Origin: Cepaea nemoralis
Taxonomy: Eukaryota > Mollusca > Gastropoda > Stylommatophora > Helicidae
DNA: 64,000 bases
Direction: 5' to 3'
Assembly: GCA_014155875.1 (NCBI GenBank)
Contig: JACEFZ010014527.1
Location: 82,501 to 146,500 of the forward strand
How positions within the stretch are numbered: the stretch's first letter is position 1; each line of letters starts with the position of its first letter. The notes under the pieces are model-generated. The model searched no databases. It saw nothing but the letters and a program-made list of their open reading frames with translations, and was not told where the DNA came from. This document shows, piece after piece, positions 42,840-54,390 of the stretch. The translations under genes were made by a program, and so were the position numbers.

Positions 42840-43125
42840 TATCGGTGTCTATTGGCAAGCAAAATGTGATACTGACTGAACAAGATACTTCTGTAAGATC
42901 AGACTCCATGAACATGCAGCAGAAGATCAGAAACGGCAGTCCCCGTGCTGAATGGATAGACAGCATTCGAAAGTCAGGCCTCACATCACTCACCTGGGTG
43001 TACGCACAGGGACACGCCGGCGTAAAGGGCAATGACCACGTGGACCGCCTGGCAAACAATGCAGCAATACAAGCGGGAAGAAGCATGGGCAGGGCCGATA
43101 TCGTTATCGCAGTACGGATTTAGCT
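42840..43125 (+). pseudogene. I-like LINE RNase H fragment (second family)
   Basis: A 97-codon open frame with RSDSMNMQQKIRNGSPRAE, SLTWVYAQGHAGVKGND and HVDRLANNAAIQAG. Present are the third catalytic Asp (SDSM) and the GHA...D end of RNase H. Relative of, but clearly distinct from, the two long copies. Truncated on both sides. Confidence 0.88.
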
Positions 43126-43145
43126 GACGCATACCGACAAGTGCC

Positions 43146-43385
43146 GGACTCCGTGGCCTAAACCCTTGCGAATGCGATTCGTGAGCCGTTTACCAGGCGT
43201 TCAAAACACAGCGACGACCGATTTGGCAGCAGACCTTGTCGCGCTGGGGTTTTAACGTGTTGGTATAAGAGCCGGTCGTTCATAAAGCAATGACAAACTA
43301 CTGAACGTAAAACTTGCCAAGACATCAACAGCAGCAGTAAAATGCTGGTATTGACAGCGATGTCCTGTAAATAGTATGTGCTAAA
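43146..43385 (+). mobile_element. S1-family SINE with imperfect target duplication
   Basis: Head ACTCCGTGGCCTAAACCC with CGTTCAAAACACAG, body CGTTCATAAAGCAATGAC. Flanked by TACCGACAAGTGCC and TACCGGCAAGTGCC (one mismatch, about 43132-43145 and 43391-43404). Confidence 0.9.
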
Positions 43386-43577
43386 TATATACCGGCAAGT
43401 GCCTGGCGCTTACATGACCTAACAGCGAAGCCTGGCTACACATTTTGTTTAGCTTTGAAATCGCGTGTAGTCAACACTCGTGCTGCTAGTAGTTGATACA
43501 TTGAGTTGATTTTGCTTGACGGTTAGCCTTCCTTATTACCACCAGTCCGTCGCCAGTTGGCCCATCCACTAAAACCT

Positions 43578-43755
43578 CGGAAGTACTTGTAATTTAGGTC
43601 CCCATGTACAGAACGAGAAGTCAACATTTAGCCCAAGTGGCCGGAGTGTGTTACAACCAACTCCTCATGGAGAAAAGGGAGCTACTGCGGCATAATAGCT
43701 AGACGTTCGCCTGTCGGCGCGGTGTTCATGGGTTCGATTAGCATCGAAATAGATT
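43578..43755. repeat. S3 remnant and tRNA-like head
   Basis: 43578-43665 is a diverged inverse S3 body (GAACGAGAAGTCAACATTTA). 43680-43750 is a plus-strand tRNA-like head with CTACTGCGGCATAATAGC and B box GGGTTCGATTAG. Confidence 0.5.
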
Positions 43756-43773
43756 TTTAAACAAGTTAATGAC

Positions 43774-43779
43774 CTGGGC
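43774..43779. repeat. Left target-site duplication CTGGGC
   Basis: CTGGGC directly precedes the first base of the left arm (43780) of the palindromic element. The same six bases directly follow the right arm. Confidence 0.85.
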
Positions 43780-43851
43780 AGTAGCGGGTTACGTCCTATT
43801 TGATTATATTTTCTGGATTGACCTTGCTGGATTGACCCCAATCCAGCTGGA

Positions 43852-43973
43852 TTAGGGTTAGGGTTAGGGGTTAGGGTTAGGGGTTAGGGTTAGGGTTAGG
43901 GGTTAGGGTTAGGGGGTTAGGGTTAGGGGTTAGGGTTAGGGTTAGGGTTAGGGGTTAGGGGTTAGGGTTAGGG
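43852..43973. repeat. TTAGGG/TTAGGGG array near left tip
   Basis: About 20 units, a mixture of TTAGGG and TTAGGGG with one TTAGGGGG, 72 bp from the element tip. The segment just before it (43803-43848) is repeated just after it (43989-44035) with three differences. Confidence 0.97.
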
Positions 43974-44369
43974 TTTTTGTCTTCTCCTAATTATACTTTC
44001 TGGATTGACCTCGCTGGATTGCCCCCAATCCAGCTCGGGACCAGGGCGGGTTGGGTAGGGTAGGTAACTGGGTCATATGTAAGGGGCGATACATCTAATA
44101 AAAGACATGTTTTTCTAAGGGCAGATAACTGAGATTGTGTATAATATTTTAACTAATTTTTAAAAATACAATAAAAAATAAAAGACAATCAGAGGCGCGC
44201 GGCGGCGGGCGCAGGAGCAAGCGCGGCCGATCGGTCGCGTAGAGCGGTCGGGGTCTAACCCAGTAAAACAGTTGTCTTGTAGTAACCACTTGGCCAGTCA
44301 TCGAGAACTGCCTACTAGTCCGGTCATTAACGAGTGCAAGTGGTGGGGCTAGGTGGGGTCGAACCCTCG

Positions 44370-45300
44370 AGCCGCGTCGGGTGTGATATGAAAATTGTAA
44401 TAAGTAAAAGGGGTAATTATGGCATGTTTATGACCTGTAGTGTGACGTACTGGCTTATACACGATCGTCATGTAGGTTACACTTCTTCAAATGAAAACCT
44501 TTAAAAAGTAAAGACTGCCAGTATTTACGGTTGTAAGGGGTCTGGCTTCGTGGTATTCGTTGTTAAGGGGTGGTTGAGTAGCCGAGTAGTTAGATAACGG
44601 CTTCGAAACACTACCATCATATTGGTTACAACTCTTCAAATAGAAACCTTAAAACAATAACGATGGCCTGTAGTAACGGTTGTAGTGGGTGTGGTTTTGT
44701 GTTATTCGTTGTTAAGGAGTGGGTGAATGGAGAAGTAGCTAAAGAAGTGCTTCTGGACATTTCAAAGAGGTGGGCGAGTGGCGAAGCGGCTAAATGAATG
44801 CGTCGGTTCCTTGCTAAGAGACAGAGGAGCTGCTAGATAAAGGCTCCAGGTCGTTGTCAAGGGGTTGGTGAGTGTAGAAATAGCTAGATAACTGCTTCTG
44901 ATCCTTGTTAAGAGGTGGGAGAGGGATGGTGTGGTTAGATAATTACGCCCGTTCCTTGGTAAGAGCCAGGGTGATCGAGTGGAGAAGTGGGTAAATATTT
45001 GCATGGAGGTCTACCACCGACACATTCAATGCATAATGGCGGCGTCGGTAGTCAGAAGACCAAGGATATTTTCATTATATGTCTATTGTAAAGTGGTCGA
45101 CTGTTTATTATAACGTTGGTTACTATTATCTGTAGTGGATGGGACTTAAATACTATCATAATACCGTTTACAGCTCTTCAAATGAAAACTTTGAAAGTGT
45201 AAAGATGGCCGATGGTTATAGTGGGTATGACTTTGTGATATTCATTGTTAAGGGGTGGAGTGAGTGGGTGAGTAATTAGATAAACGCTTCCGACCACTAG
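44370..45300. repeat. Diverged 149-bp tandem units in left arm
   Basis: CTTCAAATGAAAACC, GGTTGTAAGGGGTCTGG and TTCGTTGTTAAGGGGTGG recur at about 44484, 44633 and 45176, with shorter partial units between. The right-arm mirror is at about 57970-58920. Confidence 0.75.
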
Positions 45301-45307
45301 CAGCGGT

Positions 45308-45545
45308 TTCGAATCCCAGTGGGGCGGTCTAGTGGTAGAAGAAATATTGATAATATTTGGTTACTTAGTTGAGATGTCGAGCTCTGGTGTTATTAACCCG
45401 GCTATGTTTAGAATAGGAGAGGTGGTGTGCTGGTTGCGGAGTATGTTTAGGTGGTACCCCAGACACTGTGGAAGTGACAGGTTCGAATCTCGGTACTTTG
45501 TCGTTGGTAAAATTGCCAGTCACCAACATGTGGGTCTCTAGTTGA
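45308..45545 (+). repeat. tRNA-like repeat in left arm
   Basis: B-box-like GGTTTCGAATCCC at 45305-45317 and AGGTTCGAATCTC at 45479-45491, each with head-like sequence before it (GGCGGTCTAGTGGTAG and GGAGAGGTGGTGTGCTGG). Probably SINE heads captured in the arm. The right-arm copy is at about 57728-57970. Confidence 0.45.
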
Positions 45546-46559
45546 TCATAAGGGTTAGGGTCGCTTTGTCCGGCCTTGTCGCCGTAGCCACAAGTCCCCA
45601 CCGGTGATGAAAAACACAGGCACCAGATTTCACCATTGTACCTACGAGTTACAAAATATAACCTAACTTAAAAATCAAAATATGATATACCCAATACCAT
45701 AACAGGTGTTGCAAAAAAAAAAATCAATGCTTATTCCCATAACGGCTAATCCAGGGGATTATCGTCAGAGTAATGACCAAGTCGGGTTATTGATATTTCT
45801 GATATTTCCGCTATTGCAAATAGTTCGCGATATTAATAAAGGTTCATAACAAGGTTGGAAGAGGATTAAGGGATTAACGCCTATTGTCGGGACATCCAAT
45901 AAAAATCAATAACACTACCCTCGATTTTTCTCATAATTGCCGATTGGAGATTATGGGCTAGGTGTATGTGTCCTTATTTAGTTAAAACAGGTGGTATGAG
46001 TAGGAGATATCACAAACAGTGTCAGCATGTGCCACTCTGATCTTAAATATCAGTAGTTCGTTATTCTTATGACATTGAAAATGCTCGTGGTGTGAAGACG
46101 GATGGTGTACTATGTTATTGGGCGTTGTATATAGATTAACCAGTATGTGAAGTTGATAAGGTCACCCCTTTCAGCGCATCGTAGCTGTGTTGTGAATTGT
46201 CGCCTATTACATCCGGGTGTACAAATAACCAAAAATATTTCACATCAATTCAGACATGCCTCTATATAGCTGCACTGCGAACATGGCTAGAGTCTACTTT
46301 AGGAAAGTATCGTGTATCTGTGTATACGGGTTTACCACTGCTTATAGATGTGTGCAGTATTATTGGAAAGCGGCCGTTATGTCTACATTATCAAAGTATG
46401 TTGCCTTACAGAGCTGGTATAGTGTCTATGTGTCTGCTTTGCTGCCTTGTAGTATTTGGAGGGAATTTCATGCGGGTGCCTAGTGAACTTTTTAAAAACG
46501 ATGTCTCTCTATGCACAATGCAACTGGCATTAGAGGCATTTTCAACTTGTCTGCTCACT

Positions 46560-46735
46560 GACCTCGCTTCACAGTCACACTAAAGTACGGGTTCTATGTA
46601 GTACTTAAACACTCCTTTTATTTCTCATTACAGTTGACAACTTTATATTAGTCAGTATGTATTCCAACTTTCAAAAGGCAACCTTCATCACAACGATTCT
46701 TGTTCTAACGCTTTTAAAGCCACCTCATATCAGAC
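46560..46735 (-). pseudogene. Decayed RTE-like LINE segment in left arm
   Basis: The reverse complement (and the right arm at 53340-53520) carries GTTAGAACAAGAATCG, GTTGCCTTTTGAAA, AAGGAGTGTTTAAGTAC and TACATAGAACCCGTAC. These parallel ATTAGAACAAGAATCG, GTAGCCTTTTACAA, AGAGTGTTGAGG and TACATAGAGCCTGTTC at 14827-14945. No open frame is left. Confidence 0.6.
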
Positions 46736-47394
46736 ATTGTTGTCTTTCCTTGTAGGTTCACGGCTACTGCTTCAGCGTTTCAAGCTCCATACCTCTACTC
46801 GTATGTATTAGTGTGGTAGAAGTAAACCAACAGCTCACAAGATAGACATGTATTACCACAATGTATATGGACCTGTGGGAAACGGTTACATCCGGGCAAA
46901 GAGGGCGTTGTATCTGTCACATGCGTATGGATACAGCCGAGACACGTCGTTAAGAGGGATACTACAGGGGGAAAATGGTGTTCTGTTGGCGAACGAACCA
47001 GGGGACCTAACTCGTGATGACCACCATGTACGGGAGTGATTCTTCCCCCTCGTCAGCAGGGCGTCGGAAGTGTAAAATGGTCTCCCTTCTCTAGCGTTTA
47101 TATGTCCGAGGCGTCCTAAGGTCAACAAGTAACAGCAAAGAACACGAAACTACTAATACCGAGGTCTCTATACACCACAAGGCACTTTCGAATATAGTAT
47201 ACACAACTATAATCAAGTCATCACAGTGTTCGACTAACCCTTTCTCATAGACATAGAGGAGAGATGTGAGCACCGAGGCCAGTTGGGGCAGGTGTACATT
47301 TTACTTAACAGCAATCGGGTCATACACCGCCGAGTGTTTAGCTATTTTTATCATAATAATATTACCCGTGAACACAACAAGCTTCCCTGGATCA

Positions 47395-48880
47395 ATCTCA
47401 AATGTGAAAAAATGTTGGGCAAGTAGGAAATCATGTTAGCCAAATAGGAAAAATATCGATCATACTTATAGATGTCTCGTCCAAACTTATAAAATGTATG
47501 AACATTTGTTAGCCAAAGGTGAAAAATAGTAGCCAAGTAAAGAAATATTGCATGCAAACTTTTAAAATGTATGAAAATTTGTTAGCCAAAGGTGAAAACT
47601 GTTGACAAGTAAAGAAACTTCTCGACAAAACCCATAAAAAGTAGGAAACTTTGTTAACTAAATGTGAAAAAATATTGTCCAACATGTTTCAACTAATCTT
47701 ATAAATATGTCGCCCAAACTTATGAACATTAGGAAAATATGTTAACCAAATGGGAAAAATATTGACCAAGTAAAGACATATCTCAACCATACTTATGAAA
47801 AGGAGAAAAATGTGTTAACCTAACGGGAAAAACATTTGCGAAGTGAAGAAATATCTCATCTATTCTTATAAAAATTAGGAAAATGTGTTAACCTAATGAG
47901 AAAAATATTACCCAAGTGAAGAAAAATTTATACAAAACTTATAAACCTTAGGAAAATGTGTTAACCTAATGCGAAAAATATTGCCCAAGTGAAGAAACAA
48001 TTTACACAAAACTTATAAAACTTAGGAAAATTTGTTAACTAAATGTGAAAAAATATTGTCCAAGTAAAGACATGTTTCAACTAGTCTTATAAACATGTCG
48101 CCTAAACTTATGAACATTAGGAATATGTGTTATCCAAAAGGGAAAAATATTGACCAAGTGAAGAAATATCTCAACCATACTTATGAAAAGGAGAAAAATG
48201 TGTTAACCTAACGGGAAAAACATTGGCGAAGTGAAGAAATATCTCAGCCATTCTTATAAAAAGGATAAAAATGTGTTAACCTAACGGGAAAAACATTGGC
48301 GGGGTGAAGAAATATCTCAGCCATTCTTATAAAAATTAGGAAAATATGTTAACCTAATGAGAAATATATTGCCCAAGTGAAGAAAAATTTACACAAAACT
48401 TATAAAACTTAGGAAAATGTGTTAACCTAATGAGAAAAATATTACCCAAGTGAAGAAAAATTTACACAAAACTTATAAACCTTAGGAAAATGTGTTAACC
48501 TAATGAGAAAAATATTGCCCAAGTAAAGAAAAAACTTACACAAAACTTATAAAACTTAGGAAAATGTGTTAACCTGATGAGAAAATATCGCCCAAGTGAA
48601 GAAAACAAAAATACACAAAACTTATACAAATTAGGAAAATTTGTTAACCTAATGAGAAAAATATTGACCAGGTAAAGAAACTTTACACAAAACGTCTGAA
48701 AAGTAGGAACATTTGTTAACCAAAAGGGAAAAAATATGGGCTAAACTATGAAATATGTTGACTGAAGTAAGAAAATGTGTTAACCAAATGGGGCAAAATG
48801 TTGGCCAAAACATGAAACATCTAGACCAAATTTATAAATATCTCGTGTAAACTTATAAAAAAGTAGGAACAAATATTGCT
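47395..48880. repeat. 73-bp AT-rich minisatellite, left arm
   Basis: About 20 units near 73 bp with conserved GTGTTAACCTAATG, AAAAATATTGCCCAAGTGAA and ACAAAACTTATAAA. Variants mix in blocks, and the most regular units are in the middle. The right-arm copy is 51195-52685. Confidence 0.92.
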
Positions 48881-49079
48881 TCTGTAGTTATGTCAAACGT
48901 GTCTTGAACTTTTATCTGAACAGACATTTCACAAGACATAATCATCAACGTCAACACTTTCCCTCTTTTACATTACCGAAATCTTCAACTTATCAGTCCA
49001 GAGTATCCACTAAAGATGCACTCATACATACTAATCACACAGCTCATCACACTCTTGGTTCTTTCTTTTCTAGCACAAA

Positions 49080-49529
49080 ATGCCTATGTCTTTCATAGAT
49101 AGCTTCACAACTTTTCCATGTCGCACCACTAAGAACTCCAAACCTTCGTTGCACATGAGCTCTAATGAAACAGTCATAACAACATTTATGGCAATGCAAT
49201 CTGTGGCTCCACCTGTGATAGTTTTAATATCATCTGAGTATTCGTCACCAAAGATCCACTTCCCATGGCTGACATCTTCAACTTTCTATACCACAATGTC
49301 TGCTACACTAACCTTCCATTGGGCCATCTTTCAACAATACAAAGAGTGTTCTCGAAGTCTAGCTAACATAACATTGCTTACTTTGTCCACCTCTATCACA
49401 CTTTGTCATTTCAAAGCTGCAATAGCGGCAAGTCTGCAACCAACCAACAGTGTCTGTTATGAAGTCTACCTTTCTGAAAGCCACGTCTGTCTTAATGAGC
49501 TCTTGAATACCCTCTACTACAATTTCTAA
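49080..49529 (+). other. Uncharacterised 149-codon frame in left arm (mirrored)
   Basis: The frame begins MPMSFIDSFTTFPCR and ends ELLNTLYYNF; its mirror at 50545-50988 (minus strand, 147 codons) differs at a few residues. It is Ser/Thr-rich without a domain I recognise. Being open in both arms is not independent evidence, as the arms are copies. The opposite strand has a broken frame with RYCSFEMTKCDRGG, which could be the real, decayed coding strand. Confidence 0.25.
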
Positions 49530-49803
49530 CCGACTTTCAACGTTTCATACCAAATAACATTAACATTCTCTTTGATTACAGAACAGCTGATTTTCTGCTG
49601 ACTAGGCAGATTTTCCAACCTCGTGGAGATAAATCATATGCCCCTTAACCTACTAGGCGCTATTCTAGACAACGAATATGATCATCGACCAGCACCCCTA
49701 GGCAGAACTTGAAAAAACAACAGGGCTTGGGTTATTGAGACGAATGAGTTGCATTCCTTGGACTACCAGAGTGACATCAAACACAACAAACGCTTTCTTA
49801 CTA

Positions 49804-49888
49804 ATCCTAACCCTAAGTATACATCATCTAATCCTAACCCTAACCCTAACTATACATCAACTAACCCTAACCCTAACTATACAACAAA
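49804..49888. repeat. Inner CCCTAA-type repeat, left arm
   Basis: Three units of about 28-30 bp, each CTAACCCTAACCCTAAC plus TATACATCA, mirrored as TTAGGG at 50187-50272. They lie about 110 bp from the palindrome centre. Confidence 0.9.
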
Positions 49889-49999
49889 CTCTTTCTTAAG
49901 AGACATAGATACAAACCAGTGTTAGAAATGAAAAAGTTAAATTTATGTGATTAAATTTTAATTAAAATTTAAAACTAATAAATCGCACTTTTATTGCGC

Positions 50000-50074
50000 A
50001 AGATGTAAGCTTGATATATGTCCTATACCTAACCTATACCTATACTTACCCTATATCTGTATATTAAGTGAAGC
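50000..50074. other. Palindrome centre (75-bp spacer)
   Basis: Unpaired sequence between arms that end TTTTATTGCGC and start GCGCAATAAAA. It holds short CCTATACCTAACC repeats. No gene. Confidence 0.9.
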
Positions 50075-51194
50075 GCGCAATAAAAGTGCGATTTATTAGT
50101 TTTAAATTTTAATTAAAATTTAATCACATAAATTTAACTTTTTCATTTCTAACACTGGTTTGTATCTATGTCTCTTAAGAAAGAGTTTGTTGTATAGTTA
50201 GGGTTAGGGTTAGTTGATGTATAGTTAGGGTTAGGGTTAGGATTAGATGATGTATACTTAGGGTTAGGGTTAGTAAGAAAGCGTTTGTTGTGTTTGATGT
50301 CACTCTGGTAGTCCAAGGAATGCAACTCATTCGTCTCAATAACCCAAGCTCTGTTGTTTTTTCAAGTTCTGCCTAGGGGTGCTGGTCGATGATCATATTC
50401 GTTGTCTAGAATAGCGCCTAGTAGGTTAAGGGGCATATGATTTATCTCCACGAGGTTGGAAAATCTGCCTAGTCAGCAGAAAATCAGCTGTTCTGTAATC
50501 AAATAGAATGTTAATGTTATTTGGTATGAAACGTTGAAAGTCGGTTAGAAATTGTGGTAGAGGGTATTCAAGAGCTCATTAAGACAGACGTGGCTTTCAG
50601 AAAGGTAGACTTCATAACAGACACTGTTGGTTGGTTGCAGACTTGCCGCTATTGCAGCTTTGAAATGACAAAGTGTGATAGAGGTGGACAAAGTAAGCAA
50701 TGTTATGTTAGCTAGACTTCGAGAACACTCTTTGTATTGTTGAAAGATGGCCCAATGGAAGGTTAGTGTAGCAGACATTGTGGTATAGAAAGTTGAAGAT
50801 GTCAGCCATGGGAAGTGGATCTTTGCTGACGAATACTCAGATGATATTAAAACTATCACAGGTGGAGCCACAGATTGCATTGCCATAAATGTTGTTATGA
50901 CTGTTTCATTAGAGCTCATGTGCAACGAAGGTTTGGAGTTCTTAGTGGTGCGACATGGAAAAGTTGTGAAGCTATCTATGAAAGACATAGGAATTTTGTG
51001 CTAGAAAAGAAAGAACCAAGAGTGTGATGAGCTGTGTGATTAGTATGTATGAGTGCTTCTTTAGTGGATACTCTGGACTGATAAGTTGAAGCTTTCGGTA
51101 ATGTAAAAGAGGGAAAGTGTTGACGTTGATGATTATGTCTTGTGAAATGTCTGTTCAGATAAAAGTTCAAGACACGTTTGACATAACTACAGAA

Positions 51195-52685
51195 GCAATA
51201 TTTGTTCCTACTTTTTTATAAGTTTACACGAGATATTTATAAATTTGGTCTAGATGTTTCATGTTTTGGCCAACATTTTGCCCCATTTGGTTAACACATT
51301 TTCATACTTCGGTCAACATATTTCATAGTTTAGCCCATATTTTTTTCCCTTTTGGTTAACAAATGTTCCTACTTTTCAGACGTTTTGTGTAAAGTTTCTT
51401 TACTTGGTCAATATTTTTCTCATTAGGTTAACAAATTTTCCTAATTTGTATAAGTTTTGTGTATTTTTGTTTTCTTCACTTGGGCGATATTTTTCTCATC
51501 AGTTTAACACATTTTCCTAAGTTTTATAAGTTTTGTGTAAGTTTTTTCTTTACTTGGGCAATATTTTTCTCATTAGGTTAACACATTTTCCTAAGGTTTA
51601 TAAGTTTTGTGTAAATTTTTCTTCACTTGGGTAATATTTTTCTCATTAGGTTAACACATTTTCCTAAGTTTTATAAGTTTTGTGTAAATTTTTCTTCACT
51701 TGGGCAATATATTTCTCATTAGGTTAACATATTTTCCTAATTTTTATAAGAATGGCTGAGATATTTCTTCACCCCGCCAATGTTTTTCCCGTTAGGTTAA
51801 CACATTTTTATCCTTTTTATAAGAATGGCTGAGATATTTCTTCACTTCGCCAATGTTTTTCCCGTTAGGTTAACACATTTTTCTCCTTTTCATAAGTATG
51901 GTTGAGATATTTCTTGACTTGGTCAATATTTTTCCCTTTTTGATAACACATATTCCTAATGTTCATAAGTTTGGGCGACATGTTTATAAGACTAGTTGAA
52001 ACATGTCTTTACTTGGACAATATTTTTTCACATTTAGTTAACAAATTTTCCTAAGTTTTATAAGTTTTGTGTAAATTGTTTCTTCACTTGGGCAATATTT
52101 TTCGCATTAGGTTAACACATTTTCCTAAGGTTTATAAGTTTTGTATAAATTTTTCTTCACTTGGGTAATATTTTTCTCATTAGGTTAACACATTTTCCTA
52201 ATTTTTATAAGAATAGATGAGATATTTCTTCACTTCGCCAATGTTTTTCCCGTTAGGTTAACACATTTTTCTCCTTTTCATAAGTATGGTTGAGATATGT
52301 CTTTACTTGGTCAATATTTTTCCCATTTGGTTAACATATTTTCCTAATGTTCATAAGTTTGGGCGACATATTTATAAGATTAGTTGAAACATGTTGGACA
52401 ATATTTTTTCACATTTAGTTAACAAAGTTTCCTACTTTTTATGAGTTTAGTCGAGAAGTTTCTTTACTTGTCAACAGTTTTCACCTTTGGCTAACAAATT
52501 TTCATACATTTTAAAAGTTTGCATGCAATATTTCTTTACTTGGCTACTATTTTTCACCTTTGGCTAACAAATGTTCATACATTTTATAAGTTTGGACGAG
52601 ACATCTATAAGTATGATCGATATTTTTCCTATTTGGCTAACATGATTTCCTACTTGCCCAACATTTTTTCACATTTGAGATTGAT
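51195..52685. repeat. 73-bp AT-rich minisatellite, right arm
   Basis: Inverse copy of 47395-48880 with the same unit order, for example CATTAGGTTAACACATTTTC and TTCACTTGGGCAATATTTTT. Conserved unit order shows that the arms were copied as whole blocks. Confidence 0.92.
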
Positions 52686-54390
52686 CCAGGGAAGCTTGTG
52701 TTCACGGGTAATATTATATGATAAAAATAGCTAAACACTCGGCGGTGTATGACCCGATTGCTGTTAAGTAAAAGGTACACCTGCCCCAACTGGCCTCGGT
52801 GCTCACATCTCTCCTCTATGTCTATGAGAAAGGGTTAGTCGAACACTGTGATGACTTGATTATAGTTGTGTATACTATATTCGAAAGTGCCTTGTGGTGT
52901 ATAGAGACCTCGGTATTAGTAGTTTCGTGTTCTTTGCTGTTACTTGTTGACCTTAGGACGCCTCGGACATATAAACGCTAGAGAAGGGAGATCATTTTAC
53001 ACTTCCGACGCCCTGCTGACGAGGGGGAAGAATCACTCCCGTACATGGGGGTCATCACGAGTTAGGTCCCCTGGTTCGATCGCCAACAGAACACCATTTT
53101 CCCCCTGTAGTATCCCTCTTAACGACGTGTCTCGGCTGTATCCATACGCATGTGACAGATACAACGCCCTCTTTGCCCGGATGTAACCGTTTCCCACAGG
53201 TCCATATAGATTGTGGTAATACATGTCTATCTTGTGAGCTGTTGGTTTACTTCTACCACACTAATACATACGAGTAGAGGTATGGAGCTTGAAACGCTGA
53301 AGCAGTAGCCGTGAACCTACAAGGAAAGACAACAATGTCTGATATGAGGTGGCTTTAAAGCGTTAGAACAAGAATCGTTGTGATGAATGTTGCCTTTTGA
53401 AAGTTGGAATACATACTGACTAATATAAAGTTGTCAACTGTAATGAGAAATAAAAGGAGTGTTTAAGTACTACATAGAACCCGTACTTTAGTGTGACTGT
53501 GAAGCGAGGTCAGTGAGCAGACAAGTTGAAAATGCCTCTAATGCCAGTTGCATTATGCATAGAGAGACATCGTTTTTAAAAAGTTCACTAGGCACCCGCA
53601 TGAAATTCCCTCCAAATACTACAAGGCAGCAAAGCAGACACATAGACACTATACCAGCTCTGTAAGGCAACATACTTTGATAATGTAGACATAACGGCCG
53701 CTTTCCAATAATACTGCACACATCTATAAGCAGTGGTAAACCCGTATACACAGATACACGATACTTTCCTAAAGTAGACTCTAGCCATGTTCGCAGTGCA
53801 GCTATATAGAGGCATGTCTGAGTTGATGTGAAATATTTTTGGTTATTTGTACACCCGGATGTAATAGGCGACAATTCACAACACAGCTACGATGCGCTGA
53901 AAGGGGTGACCTTATCAACTTCACATACTGGTTAATCTATATACAACGCCCAATAACATAGTACACCATCCGTCTTCACACCACGAGCATTTTCAATGTC
54001 ATAAGAATAACGAACTACTGATATTTAAGATCAGAGTGGCACATGCTGACACTGTTTGTGATATCTCCTACTCATACCACCTGTTTTAACTAAATAAGGA
54101 CACATACACCTAGCCCATAATCTCCAATCGGCAATTATGAGAATAATCGAGGGTAGTGTTATTGATTTTTATTGGATGTCCCGACAATAGGCGTTAATCC
54201 CTTAATCCTCTTCCAACCTTGTTATGAACCTTTATTAATATCGCGAACTATTTGCAATAGCGGAAATATCAGAAATATCAATAACCCGACTTGGTCATTA
54301 CTCTGACGATAATCCCCTGGATTAGCCGTTATGGGAATAAGCATTGATTTTTTTTTTTGCAACACCTGTTATGGTCACAGGTTAATGATG

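Larger units (their letters stand above)
43780..49999 (+). repeat. Left inverted arm
   Basis: In order: tip with hairpin (43827-43846), TTAGGG-like array (43852-43973), second hairpin (44014-44033), GC-rich segment (about 44190-44240), tandem 149-bp units (about 44370-45300), tRNA-like stretches (44345, 45308, 45480), mixed sequence with a decayed RTE-like segment (46560-46730), 73-bp minisatellite (47395-48880), a 149-codon frame (49080-49529) and inner CCCTAA-type repeats (49804-49888). Confidence 0.9.

Noticed and set aside
44190..44240. GC-rich patch in the arm as a promoter or CpG island
   Set aside because: Only about 50 bp, mirrored in the other arm, with no transcript or core promoter evidence.
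46197..46583. 128-codon frame in the left arm (mirror at 53488-53874) as a gene
   Set aside because: No domain; overlaps a decayed RTE-like segment on the opposite strand; openness in both arms reflects copying.
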